Below, piece after piece: positions 44,211-56,500 of a stretch of 64,000 nucleotides of DNA. Position 1 is the first letter of the stretch. Each line of letters opens with the position of its first letter. The DNA is from Edaphochlamys debaryana (Eukaryota > Chlorophyta > Chlorophyceae > Chlamydomonadales), in NCBI GenBank assembly GCA_016858145.1, contig JAEHOE010000013.1:1426001-1490000 (forward strand), written 5' to 3'. The notes under the pieces were generated by a model. That model made no database searches and was not told the origin of the DNA. It was given only the letters and a program-made list of their open reading frames with translations. The translations under genes and the position numbers were made by a program.

Positions 44211-44342
44211 TCACTGCGCTTCACGGCATGCTGGGGGCTTCAGTTCGCGGCTCAGGACCGTGGTACTTAGCATGCTCCCCCAGGGCTGAAGGGCATCACT
44301 GCGCTTCAAGGCATGCCGGGGGCTCTCTTCAGCGGCTCAGGA
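44211..44342. repeat. 46-bp direct repeat
   Basis: TCACTGCGCTTCA(C/A)GGCATGC(T/C)GGGGGCT... ending CGGCTCAGGA occurs at 44211-44256 and 44297-44342, 86 bp apart. Confidence 0.85.
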
Positions 44343-45918
44343 TAGTAGCACTCGTGATATCGCCAAGAGCAGGACGAGGCGTCCTATGAGCTAGCGGCCA
44401 AGCGGCGCCGGATGCTGGAGCGGGAGACGGCATGGCTGCAGGCGCGGGGGCGGTCGGGGGCCGGTGGGCTGTGGGGCCGAGCACTGCAGCCCCAAGACAC
44501 CACGATGCACGGCAGATGCCGGTACAAAGCACGGCAGCGTCGTCGTGTCAACCTAGGTCGCGTGCTATTGGGAGCTTGGGGCTTCTGACCCACAACCCCA
44601 GCGCTTCCCATTCCCTCTTGCCCCGCAACCATGACCTAAACTTGCTACCGGTACTTGCCATAGGGGCAAAGCGGGGCACGCGGGGGACCGGGGGTTGGCG
44701 AGGGGCTGTTCAACACCCAGCCATGCACGTAGGGGGGAGGGCTGGGGCGAGACCGATAGGGGCTTTGCATCTCCCGTCTCCCCGCCCCGCTGTCGTCGCT
44801 CCTCGGCCTCCCACGCATCCCTTAGGGCCCCCACGGCGTACAGGTATCACACGCTTCTGTCATACATAACCCGGGCCAGCGCTTGACTCTTCGCAGGAGA
44901 CAGGAGTACGGTAGTCAGAGCTGCACCGCCTTTCGCCAAGCCGACAAGCCCCTGCTCCGACGCGCCTGGTCCCCTAGACCACCAGGCCGCCACCAGCCAG
45001 CCATATCACGCCTCGCAGCTGGGCGGCTTGCGGGCGCAGAATCAGCAAACCTTACAAACAAGGGGCCACCACCCGAAGCCTGCCCTCGACTTCAAACCGT
45101 TTCATGTTGCTTGACCTTACAACACGCACAACAGCTCCGGCGACTCACAGCATCCCCCGCCACCCTGTCTCAGGAGAACTTGATAAAGGCACACACCGTG
45201 ACAAGTCAACGCAGGTTACTGTCTGGCCGTCATCACTGAAAGAGCTCTTGTGGCCTGCGGTGCCACGCCCGACATGGCGGCCTTCCTGTCATTTGCGCTC
45301 TTTCAAACCTCCCAAACGTCAGGCGAGGCCCCATGAACCAAGTACACGGCTGCCATCGTTCGTTCGCATGTGCTGGCCAGGCGTCAATTGGAGTCATACC
45401 AATGCACCCATGAAAGCGTTGGGCGGGAGGCGCGTGTCATGGGCAAGTATCACAGCCCTGTCACCCGAGCAGTTCGCCTACCGCATACCCAAGCGTGGAC
45501 GAATGTCTAAATCCCCACGCTCCTCGACCCTATACTGACCTATTCCAGACCTATACCTGAGCAGTTGCATACCCCCAGCGTGCCGGTGTTGCTGTGCCCA
45601 CCCCCGCCAAGCCCACAAGTCTTGCATCTCATCACTCATTACTCATTTTAATAAAGCAGATCTGGCTTCCTCGCCTGCCCCTGGCGCCAACCCACAGCAA
45701 CAACAGGACAGCGAGTAGAACCTCGAAGACAGCCAACCATCAGACAGATCCGTATCCATATATGATCACCGTGTGGCGAGACCGTCCGAACAGTCACAAC
45801 CGTACGTGGCGCTCTCGCGCAGGAGGCCACTTATGCTGCCACCCCACAGGCCGAGGCCACCCTGATCACTCTCATAGCCACCTCAGCTTCACAGCTACTG
45901 TGCAGGTACGGATGTGCC

Positions 45919-45923
45919 TTACA
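45919..45923 (-). terminator. TGTAA poly(A) signal of MYND gene 2
   Basis: TTACA on the plus strand, about 330 bp beyond the MYND gene 2 stop at 46252, a spacing like that of the SET gene signal. Confidence 0.4.
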
Positions 45924-46251
45924 TTCCAGCACCCTATCAAGGTCTGGGCCAAGACCCGAGTTCGCAGCACAGAGCCATGCCATGCATCAATACCACCCCG
46001 CTGCCCTTCTGACCCTTCTGCCTCCTGGTCCCTGCCACCGCTTTGGCTCCTGCCACCTCGTGCGCATTCCAGTGCTACTTCTGTCCGTTATGCATGTGGA
46101 TAGCACTCACCTCGATACCAAATCACCCGCCATGCACCGTACCACGCCCCCTTGAAGCTACACAGCAGCCCTGCGCCATCGCACGCCAAGCACCCCGACA
46201 CACCAAAGCCCCAGGCTCCGGAGTGACACCCCGCCCTGCCCCGCCGCCCTC

Positions 46252-49066
46252 TCAGCTGCTCTCTACCCCGCACTCCGCCTTGTGCCCCGCCTTCCAGTGC
46301 GCCGTCTGGCAATCGCGGCAGCAGTACGACACCCGCCTGCACCGCCCGCACTGCTGCAGCCTCACTTCCGCCGCGCTGTCGCCCTCCAGGCTGGCGCAGG
46401 CGGGGTTGGCGCAGGCGGGCAGCAGCGCCGCCGCCTCGGCCCGAAGCGCCGCCAGCCGCTGGGCGGCGGCCGCAAGAGCCGACGCGCGGGAGCGCGCTAC
46501 CTTCGCGGGTGGATGGCTGTCCGGCTGCTCCAGCCTGTCCGCTAGATCCTCCAGCTGCTGCCCCTCCACGCGTTCGGTGTCGCTCACCCGTGTTGCCAGC
46601 AGGCGGAGGGCCTCGGGAGACCACGCAGCCGCCGCACCCGGTGCGGTTGAGCCGCCGGCACCGTCCGCGCCGCTGCCCCGCCCCCGCACGAGCCGCGGGT
46701 AGTGCGCGTACACAGATAGGCAAAAGCCAGCTAAGGCGTCCGCTGCAGTGCTCGACAAAATCTGCTGCCCCGCCTCCCCTCCGCCAAGCGATACCTCCAG
46801 GAGCGCCCCCAGCAGCGGCACCGCCCCGCACTCCTCCACCAAGAGGGGCAGGCACAGGGCCGAGCCCAGGCGGTGCAGGAGGAAGCCCGCCGCGCCAGCC
46901 TTCGTATAATTGGCTGCCAAAGAGGACGCGCACAGAACGAGGCCCACGCACAGGTCCAGCAGCTTTCTCTCTGCAAGGAGGCTGCGTTGACTGCTGGGAA
47001 CTAGCTGCGCAGCCCCGAGCGTCAGCCGCGACAGCTCGGGCAGCAGCTGCAGGACTGCCAGCGCCAGCACACACACGGGCGCGCAGGGCGCAGCGGGGTC
47101 CAGATCCCCGCCGGCAACCGGCTGCCGTGCCCTTGAGCAGGTTCGTAGCGTTAACTCGACGATGTTCAGGGCGGTCCGAATGACGACCGACTCCAGCTCC
47201 TCAGTCGCTTGCGGGCGCGCGGGCCGCAGCAGGATGTCCGGCGGCAGCGTCCGGAGCAGCTTGGCCAGAGTCCGGAGGAGGGAGGCGGCCTGCCGGGGCG
47301 GGCTGTGCGCTACTAGGGCGGCGAAGCTGGAGCCCGGAGCCGTCACGATGCGCCCCACCAGCCGTGCCTCGGGCCCGGCCGGGCTGCCGGCGGCGCACCG
47401 CAGCATCGTCTCCAGCAGCGGCACCACACCGCCCTCCAGCACCGCCGCCACGGAGGGGGGCAGCGCGGCGGGATCGAAAAAAAGTGCGGGCCGCGAGCCT
47501 GCAGAATAGGACAATGCAGCGGCGTCTTAGGCGTTTCGTAAGATAGGGTAACCGAAACGAGTGTGCGCAGTATTTGTGTGGAGGACGCATGTGGGTTCGT
47601 TGTGCCTCACCCTCGTCGCTTTGCAGCCGTCGCAAGGCAGCGCACAGCAGCGTAGAGGGGGCGTCGACCCAATCCGGTATCTGCCCGTCCTCTCCTGCCG
47701 CTGTCGCCAGGCAGTGCAGCGCGGCCGTCAGCAGGGGCGCCCAGGCCCTCGCCGCCTCGGCGTCCCACGCCCGCGGCCAGCGCTCCGTCGCAGCGTACAG
47801 GGGCAACAGCGTCGACCGGGATATATTGCCTACTTCCCCGGGGGTCAGCAGCACTCGGAAGGCCTGCATGCCCCTGCGCCTGCCCCCCGCCCAGCTCAGG
47901 TCCACCACCAGCTGCCGCCCTGCGTCAAGGGACACCGCCCCCGCGCCGGCGCGTGCTGATGCCCCCGCCAGCACCAGTGCGCGCAGGGCCAGGCGCAGAA
48001 TGGCGCGGGGCGACAGGGAAGGGGCGGGGCTGGCGGCGTCGAGGCCAAACGCCGGAAGGCAAGAGGAGAGCAGGGAGGTCCTCAGACAAGGGTACCAGGT
48101 GGCCTGAGACACGGGCGAAGACAGCAGTGGGTCGATTGGCAGGCCGCAGGGCTGGCCGTCCGCTGCCGCGAGGAAGCTACCGTACAGGACCAGCAGGGCG
48201 CGCCGGCAGTAGGGGCCAATGGCGGCCCCAATGCTCGCCTCCTCTGCAATGCGAGGGTCGCCACGCGGCACGTGTTCAGTGAGCGGACTTAATGCGTCGC
48301 CGAATGCTATGAGTAGCTCGGCTTGCTTCGCGCTGAGCTGCGGTGCTGGCGGGGGACCCGGCGCCGCCGGGCGCATGAGCAGTATCAGGCGGCTGGCGTG
48401 GCCGAGCAGGCTGCTCTCCTCCAGGGCGGCCAGGAGGGACCCGGCCAGGGCTGTGTCGTGCTGAGCCTTAGATATCATCGCCAGGGTTCCTGCCAGGCAT
48501 AGGTGAAGGCACGCCAGGTCCCCGGCTCGCATGCGCAGCACGTTGCCGCCGTGGCTGGGCTGTCCCCCGGCCCCTGGCGCCAGCAGTGCGTTGACCGCCG
48601 CGACCTGACGTGCCGCGGCGTGCAGGGTCTGCGCCTTGAGCAGCGTGGCCGCGAAAAGGCACGTCGCAGCCGCTGCGGAGGGGCTGCCGCTGGTGGCCGG
48701 TCGAAGGACGATGGACGCGAGCTGCAGCGATTGGCACGCCACGTGGTGCCGGTCGTCCTCCACCTTGCCAGGCACAGCTGACACCTCCTTGCGTGCGGCG
48801 AAGGATACCAGCGCCACGAGAGCACACGCGAACTGCCCGTCCGTGTCCGCTTCAAGCAGGGCGACCACATTCTCCGGTGCGGCCCGGGCGTGCTCTGTGA
48901 CTACGCCCAGGTCGCGGCTGAGCTCAGACATCTCGAATTTGCTGAGAGGTGGCTGCTTGCGCCCAACCACTCGCTCTGCAGCGCCCAGAACACGCTTCTT
49001 GGCCAACTGATGCTCCGGAACCCTTGTCACAAGTGCCGCAGCTGAGGCTCGAGAGCGAGGTGGCAT
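46252..49066 (-). CDS. MYND zinc-finger protein 2
   Basis: Two exons, 47611-49066 and 46252-47498 (phase 1, 112-bp intron); 900 aa. It is collinear with MYND protein 1 over its whole length, starting MPPRSRASAAALVTRVPEH. The C-terminal finger is conserved (CANPAC, QQCGRC, YCCRDC, HWKAGHKAEC). Divergence is patchy. The MYND end and the block LLRTLAKLLRTLPPD are nearly identical to paralogue 1, while the segment encoded at 46880-47000 and the one at 48050-48350 differ strongly, as expected from gene conversion or uneven selection. Probably an interaction scaffold; partner unknown. Confidence 0.85.
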
Positions 49067-49866
49067 GCTGAGGTTGCATAGGAGCTGAGTACGGTTTCTG
49101 TCAGTCGCAGCGGACTTGCGTCAAAACCCTTGTTCAGTTAGGGCTGACTTCAGCGGTGACTGCGGAGGAAACAGATAGCAGCTGGTGCAAGTATGCCCTA
49201 GTGTATGCTGCTGCAGGTGTTGTCTGACGATGCGGCTTCTTGCCACGACGTTCTCGTCAAACCCCGGCACCCCCCTCCCTGCCCGGAACCCCGGCACCCC
49301 CCCCCCCCTGCACTAGCCCCGTTGCACCCCCGGCCCAACGCACTGTCCTCGCCAGTCACATGCCTGCCAGTCGCGTGCCTCCACCGCATCGCACAGTCGA
49401 CGGGCCACGGGGTTGCCACCAGCCTGACCTTTTCCGCCCTCCGTTCACGTTCGGGTTCACGTTCGGGTCTGCTCGGCTATCTCCGCTGGCGTCCCTGCGG
49501 TTCCGGCTCTTCCCCTTCCCCCAGCAACCCTTGCACCAACCCGGGGGATTAGATAGCCATGAGCTTTCAACCCGCTTCACAGGCAATTTGCATCGGCCAA
49601 CGAAATGCACACCGCAACTCTCCGACGTAACCAGCGCAAGCGTTGTGCAGCTGGTGTCTGGGCTGTGATGCTCGTTGCCCAACCGGTCGCGCTGCCCGCT
49701 TGCGGGCCAGGTTGCACAGAAGCACAGTGCCTATGAGCTTATATAACCCGGCCGTGTGTGCCTTCAACACCCATCCCAACAGCACAGCATCCAAACACAG
49801 CTTAGCTTTGCGGCTTCCACTCTTTCTCATCACCTCTTCACCTTACCGTCAGTTCTTCGCACTCGT
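49067..49866. other. Intergenic, no gene seen
   Basis: 800 bp between the MYND gene 2 start and the VPS13 stop. Holds the MYND 2 promoter and the VPS13 3' UTR. A short GGGTTCACGTTC repeat lies near 49448. No coding evidence. Confidence 0.6.
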
Positions 49867-50529
49867 TCACAGCAGCACCCGCCTGGCCGCCTCGGGCGGG
49901 GCCTCGGGCGCCTGCCCCTCCGACCCCCGCACCCCCACGCACGCCCCCGCCGGGCTGGCCTGCACCTGCCACAGCCAGCACCGCCACCCCGCCTGGTCCG
50001 CACTGGCACCCGCCCACAGCGGCCTCCCGCCTCCCCCACCACCTCCTGCCGCCTCCACCCCTCCACCCCCTCCCACACCGCCTCCCACAGCCCCACCAAC
50101 CGCCGCCCAGCTCCCCACCAGGTCCGCCCTCACGCACGCCACCAGCCCCGGCGGGGGCTCCTCCAGCTCGGGCCACGCCACGCACCCCGCCTCCACGTAC
50201 CCCGGGGGGGCCACGGGCCGCCACAGCGTCAGCGCGGGGGGCGCGGAGTTGCGGAAGAGGAGGACGTAGCCCAGGGGGAGAGCCAGCGCGGGGCCGGGGG
50301 GGACGGAGGCGGAGGCGGAGGTGGAGGAGGAAGGGGCGGGGGCGGGGCCCAGGGAGTGGCGGGAGTACATGCGGACGGGGCGGGCGGGCTGCTCGGGGCC
50401 TGCGTGTGGATGGGGAGGGAAAGGGGAAGGGGGGCAGGGCTCGGGACTGCATGTGTGGCTGGAAGCGGGCAGGGCGCCTCTGCATCCCAACTTCTCTCCT
50501 CCCGCTCCCATTCAACCGCATCCCACCCA

Positions 50530-50562
<33 letters not shown>

Positions 50563-53500
50563 CTCACCCCTGACCGCCACGTCGCTGAGCGCCGCGTACC
50601 CCTGCGGCCCCACCGGGCGCCACAGGGACATGGTGGGCGCCTGACCGCCCGCCTCGCCGCCCACCAGGCCAGGACCCGTCCTGCGGAGGAGGGAAAAGGG
50701 AGAGCGAGGCGAAACTCAGCAAGGTGTCTGCAGGCACTAGCCTCCCAGCGCCCCGGCCCCATCCACCCACTGAACCGCCACCTGGCCCCTTTCTCCGCCC
50801 TCCCTCAATACGATAAGCCGATAAGCGGCATGCTGCAGAAAAGCTCAGACCCCCGGACCACGCACCCTCTGAACCGCCGCTTGCCCCCCTCCTCCGCCCC
50901 CCCCCTTACCACACGTGTCTGAAGTCGGAACACAGCACTGAGTCCGGGTGCTCCTGGCCCGCGGCCCGGTCCGCGGACAGCGCCGCGCGGCCCCGCCACT
51001 CCTCGCCGCTGCTCGCCAGCTCCTCGCGCCGCCGGGCGGCGGAGTGGGGGCTGCGGGGGCCAAAAAGTCGGAAGGGAATGAAAAGGCGTGTACCGTACGC
51101 TTTTAATGGGCAGGGATATCGGCGATGCGGGTTTGAGCGCGAGCCCGTCAGACGGGAGGCTGGGCCGAGAGATGGGGTAGAGGCGGGTGACTCCACCCTG
51201 CCCTCGACCCTTGCCCCTCCCCCCAGGACCCACCTGCGGTGCAGCGGTGCCCAGGCGCGGTGGCGTATCTCTAGCAGGCGGGAGAGCACCTCGGGGGCGG
51301 GGGCTGCCAGGGGCCTGGGGGGGTGGGGGCAGGGGATGGAAGGGGAGATGGAAGGGGATGAAAGGCGATGAGAGGACAAGTCAGATCCAAATCCAGCTTG
51401 GGCCCCAGCTCTCCTTCCCTTGGCTCCTGCCCCCCCTCCATCTCCACCCAGCCCCACACCCCCTCACTACCCCCCCCCCCCACCAGCAGTGCACCGCGTA
51501 CACCATCCGTCCGTCCGCGGGCCGGTGCCGGCGGTGCAGCAGCAGCGTGTGCCGCTGCCCAGGGGGGGCGCCGGAGCGGGGGGCGTGCCAGGAGGCCAGC
51601 TCCAGGGACAGGACCTGACAGGGGGGGGAGGGCAGGCCAGGGGAGGGGGCAGGGGGCTGAGTTGGAGCGGACATTAGAATGAGAGGATGAGAGGATGGAG
51701 CGGAATTGGCCCAGGAACAGGCCAAGGACTCCCCGACCCCTCGGGACCCGCTCGTTCCCCCATCCCCCCGCCCCCTCCCACCTCTGGCCAGGGCAGCTGC
51801 CACTGCATGGCCGCGTCCGCCCCCGGCACCCATGTCACTGCCTCCGGGGGGGTGTCCCCTGAGGCCACACGGTGGTGCAGGGCCACGAAGTCTGGGGGGG
51901 GGGGGAGGGGGACGAGGGGGGGAAGCGAGTTAAGGGCAGGGACGGAAAGTTCTGGGAGGAGTTCAGGGGTAAACAGGCACTGCAAGCGGGGGCACTGCAG
52001 GCGTCTGCCATCGCCTTCCGCCTGCCCCTAACCCCCTCACCTGGGGCGTGCAGGGCCATGACCCTCCGGTCCGTGGCTACCAGCACCGTGTTGGACTGGG
52101 GGGGGTAGGGGTAGGGGGGTGGAGGGTCAGGGAAGAGAGAACGAGGGGCATATAAGCACACTCGAACGTCTTGGCCTGGCTCCTGTCCTCCGTCTCCCCA
52201 AGACGAAAGGCCGGCGGACCCACCCAGGCCCTCCAGGCCCTACCGACCCTCCGCACCCCCGCCCCCACCTGCAGCACCCAGTGCGCCTCGTACGTGTCCC
52301 GCCGCAGCCCCGCGTGCGCCGGCCGCGCCGCCAGCACCGCCAGCAGCGCAGAGCCCAGCGCGGGGGGCAGCGAGAAGGGGCGCACCACGCGGTCGCCTGA
52401 AAGGGGGGGGGGAAGAGGCGGTGCGGGGTGGAAAAGGAAGGGGGCGGTCAAGGGACTACGCTCTGACGTGCACAGGGCCGGGCAGGCAGGGTGCAACGGT
52501 CACAGACCGGCACTGCTTGAGCGGTCTCTTCAACCACCCCCTCCCCCCTCCCCGCCCCAGACCAGGCCTCACCCGTGCAAGCCCGCTGCAGCCGCCTCCG
52601 CCCGCAGTCCCGGCCGCAGGGGCTGCCCCCCTCCGCGCCCCCGCCCCCCAGTGACAGCAGCTGCAGCGGCTGCGCCAGGGCCCCCACCACCCGCAGCGCA
52701 GCGGCCGCGGGGGCGCCCAGCACGGAGCCCGCGTTGCGGCTCGACACGCTCAGCACGCGGGACAGGCCACCCACCACGCCGTACTGCCGGAGCAGGGCCC
52801 TGGGGGGGTGGCAGGAGAGGGAGGGGGAGGGGTGGGAGGAGTGGTGAGGTGGTGAGGCGGAGAAGTGGTGGGTGGTGAGAGATGGCAACATGGAAGTGGA
52901 GTGCCAGCCCCGCTCAAGCCGGCTTCTGCGCGGCTGCCGACGCAGCGCCGGGGTGTCTGAGCCCCGCAAGGCATGGGGGGGGGCCCGCAAGGCGGGCTGG
53001 CGATGGGGCCCGGGCAACTGTGAATCCCCTCTCCAGCCCCTTCCCGCCACCACCCCCACCTGAGCACCGCCATCCCCAGCGCCACCAGCTGCTGCCGCAC
53101 CAGCGACCGCACCAGCGCCAGCAGCTGCGAGCGGAGCATGCGGGCCACCTCCAGGTGCAGGCCTGGGGGGGGGGGGAGGGCAGGGAGGGGGTCTGGTGTG
53201 TGGAGGAGGTCTAGTGGGGGATAGGCAGGGTGTGTCCCTTGTCCCTGCCCCCCTTGTCCTGTTCCCCCCCCTCTTCCCCCCCCCCCTCACCCCTCAGCCG
53301 TAGGTCCAGGTTGTCAAGCTGGGCCAGCTCCAGCCCCACCTGACAGGGGGGGGGAGAGGTAGGGGGTTGGGGGCGAGAGGTAGGGCATGAGTGGGGACAG
53401 GCTGGACGGGGTCGCACGAGGCACAGTGCACAGGAGCAGGCTGTTCTCAGCCCCCAACTCCCCATCCGTCCTCCCCCCCCCCCCACACACACAACCCGTC

Positions 53501-56500
53501 CCCACCTGCAGCACTCCGTTGGCCCATGCGGGTCTGCTGGCCGCATCGGCCCGGAAGCTCACTCTCAGCGCCACGTCATCCAGCTCCATCAGGTCGATCT
53601 GGGGGGGGGGAGGGGGAAGGGTAGACGAGGGGGGGAAGGCAAGGGGTGACGGGGAGGCAGGCGGAGTGGAGGCAAACGAGGGGAGGCAACAGGGAAAGGG
53701 GCGGGGGCTGGACGGGGTCGGGGAAAAAACATAGCATCCCCGACATTCCGCGCCCTTCGAAAGAGCCCTGCGACAGTACCCCCGCACCTGGAGCGGCAGG
53801 TCTGAGGCGGCGGCCTGGGGCGGTGGGGTGTGAGAAGCGTGCAGCAATTAGCGGGTGTAAGGTTGTAAGGGACTACACGGAGAGTCGTTCATGAGCGCCA
53901 GGGTGGAGGAGTGAGTATGTGAGGGCCAGCAGACCGTCAGCTTGCTACAGCCCCACAGCCCCAAGCCCTCAGCCCTCCCCCTCCCTCCCCTCCCGCCCCC
54001 TCCCTCCCCTCCCGCCCCCTCCCCCCCACACCATCATGATGTCCGGCAGCGTGAGCGACGCCCCGAAGGCCCACAGCCGCCACAGCAGGGGCTCCCCAAG
54101 GGCCACGCGCAGGGGCAGCAGGCGGGCCACGATGGTGGGGCAGTGGAGCAGGTTGCGCAGCTTGCCGGGCTGGGGGGGAGGGGGGGGGGAAAGAGGGGGA
54201 AGGGGAGGTGTGAGGGGGAGGTGTGGAGAGGGAGGGGAGGGGCAGGAGGTGGATGCCTGGGAGGATGCGGCTGGCGAGATGAGGGTGGAAGAGGGGAGGG
54301 GAGGGGAGGGGAGGCGAGGACAGGGCAGTGCAGGACGCGGGTCGCTGCCCGGGGGTTCCCTGTCCCTCCTTCTGCCCCACCTGGCATGTGTAGGCGACGG
54401 TGAAGACGGGGTCCACGGAGGCACCGGAGTCGGCGGGGGCGGAGCGGCTTGGGCGGGGGGAGGGCTGGGAGTCGACCAGGCTCCTGAGAGGGTGGGGGTG
54501 GGGAGCAGGGGTGGGATGCGGGGCAAGGGGTGACTTGAAGGGGACCGCACCCGGGCCCACACCCGGGTTTGAAGATGGCCCCTGGGGTGTCAGCTAAATA
54601 CAACGGTCAGCCAGAGTCAACCGCCAACCGCCAACCGCACCTGATGACCACGGGATGCGCCGTTGCGGTTTCCATGTCGTCCAGCTGTACGGCATCCAAC
54701 CGTAGGTTGGCGGACAGGTACTCGAAACCGCCTGGTTGGATGGGAGCGGAAGAGGTCACACAGGAAGGGGAGCCGTCAAGCCCCTCGGCGCAAACAGAGG
54801 GAGGAGAAAAGGCAGGCGGGGGCGTGAGCAGCCCAAGCCCTGCAGTCCCTCGCCTCCACCTGCGCACGCGCCCAGGCCCAGATCCGCCGCCAGGCCGCTG
54901 AGGGTGAGTACGGCAATCTCCTCGGGTACGGCATCCACCAGCGACACATCCAGCTGGTAGATCTCGACCCTGAGGGCATTGGGGTAACAGAGCAAGCGGC
55001 AGGTGGGGTGGGAGGATGCAGCCGAGACCGTTCCGGAAGCTTACTTCCGCCATGACAGTGGTAGCATCGAGACCCAATCTGCAGCAGCAACCCCGCCCCA
55101 GCCCCTCTTCCCTCCCTCCCTCCCTCCCCCTTTCTCCCCACCTGATGTGCATGCCGCCCTCCGCCCCCTCCCCCGCGTCCCCCTCCACCAGGGCCGGCCG
55201 CCCGCTGACCAACGCCAGCGCCAGACCCTCGGCCGCACTCCACGCGCCACTGCCCCCGGAGGAGGATACACGGCCCGCCACGCCCCCGCCCCCGCTCCTC
55301 GGACTGCCCACGCCCCCACCACCCCCGCCCGGCGCCGCGCCCGACCCCGAGTACGACCCCACACGGGACGAGGCGGAGGAGGAGGTGCGCGCGAGGGCGC
55401 CGGGGGGCGCGGAGGCGGTACCGAGGCTTGCGGACCCCGCCCGCGAGAGGCTGCGGACGAGGGGCATGGCGTTGCGGGCTAGGGCCGGCCGCGGCCCCGC
55501 CGCCCAGGGCACGGGGGGGAGGGGCGCCAGGCGAAGCACCGAGTCGAGCTGTTCCGCGCCCAGGCCCGCGTTTGGGCGGCCCCCGGGCAGGCGGGAGAGG
55601 CCCCCGGGGCACAGCGCGGCGTCCTCCAGGTCCTGAACCTGAGGGGGGGAGAGGGGGGTTGGGGGGAGGAGGGGAAGAGGGGGGGAGGGGAGAGCGTGAG
55701 TGTATGGCACGGTTTTGGCCTGAGCAGGACGGGTTGGGCAGGCCAGGACGGCGAGCACGAGGGCGTGTGTGGTACGGCATGTACGGCTCACGCTGGCCAG
55801 GAGGGTGCAGGGCGGCTCGGTGAGCGTGATGACGGCTGCGCGGCGGGCGGGGGGCGGGGGGATGCGGCCGGGGCTGGCTGCGCCCGCAGCGGCCGCCGGC
55901 CCCTGCCCCCCTTGGGCGGAGGCGGCTGAGTCGAAGGTGAGCCGCAGAGCGCCTGATGGAGGAAGGCGGGGCAAGGGAAGAAAGGGCCACACGGTGAGGG
56001 AATAGAAAGCCCATGACAAGAACAAGGACTGTGAGCGAGTAAGTGCACTACTGCACTCCTCCACCCCTCACCTCAACCCCCCCACCCCCCACCCCCCTCA
56101 CCCGAGGTCCGCTGCATAGGCGCCACCAGCTCCACCACCGGCGCATCCGCCCACCCCCCGGCCCTGCCTCCCCCTGCCCCCCCTGCCCCTCCGCCCCCCG
56201 CCTCGCCGCCCCCGCCCCCCGCCAGCGCCTCGCAGGCAAAGGGCGGCACCCCCCGCCACAGAGCCGCCACGGAGGCCCGGGCGTAGCGCCAGTGCACGGT
56301 CAGCGGCGAGGCGTTGACCAGCACCCGCTGCGGCGCCCCCCCCAGCGCCCCCAGGGACAGGCGCAGGCAGCCGGGGGCGCGCAGCTCCAGGCGCACGTTG
56401 AGGAGCACGGCGAGGAACTCCTGGGGGGGTTGGGGTTGGGGGCGTTGACGGGGTCGAGGTGACGGGTGTGGAAAGGAGCAGATAGGTAGTCGGTAGCTGG

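Larger units (their letters stand above)
43855..46251. other. Intergenic between MYND paralogues
   Basis: About 2.4 kb. Contains a 46-bp direct repeat (44211-44342) and a short coding-like stretch near 44375-44480 (EQDEASYELAAKRRRMLERE) with no supported gene around it. The rest shows no gene. The 3' UTR of MYND gene 2 occupies the right end. Confidence 0.5.

Noticed and set aside
44375..44580. ABC-F ATPase linker-like fragment (ELAAKRRRMLERETAWLQ)
   Set aside because: Only ~25 residues resemble the ABC-F linker, no ATPase motif is nearby and the frame soon becomes low complexity; too little to call a pseudogene.
53919..55636. Plus-strand open frames over the VPS13 region
   Set aside because: Arg/Pro/Gly-rich shadows of VPS13 exons and G-rich introns with no domain content.
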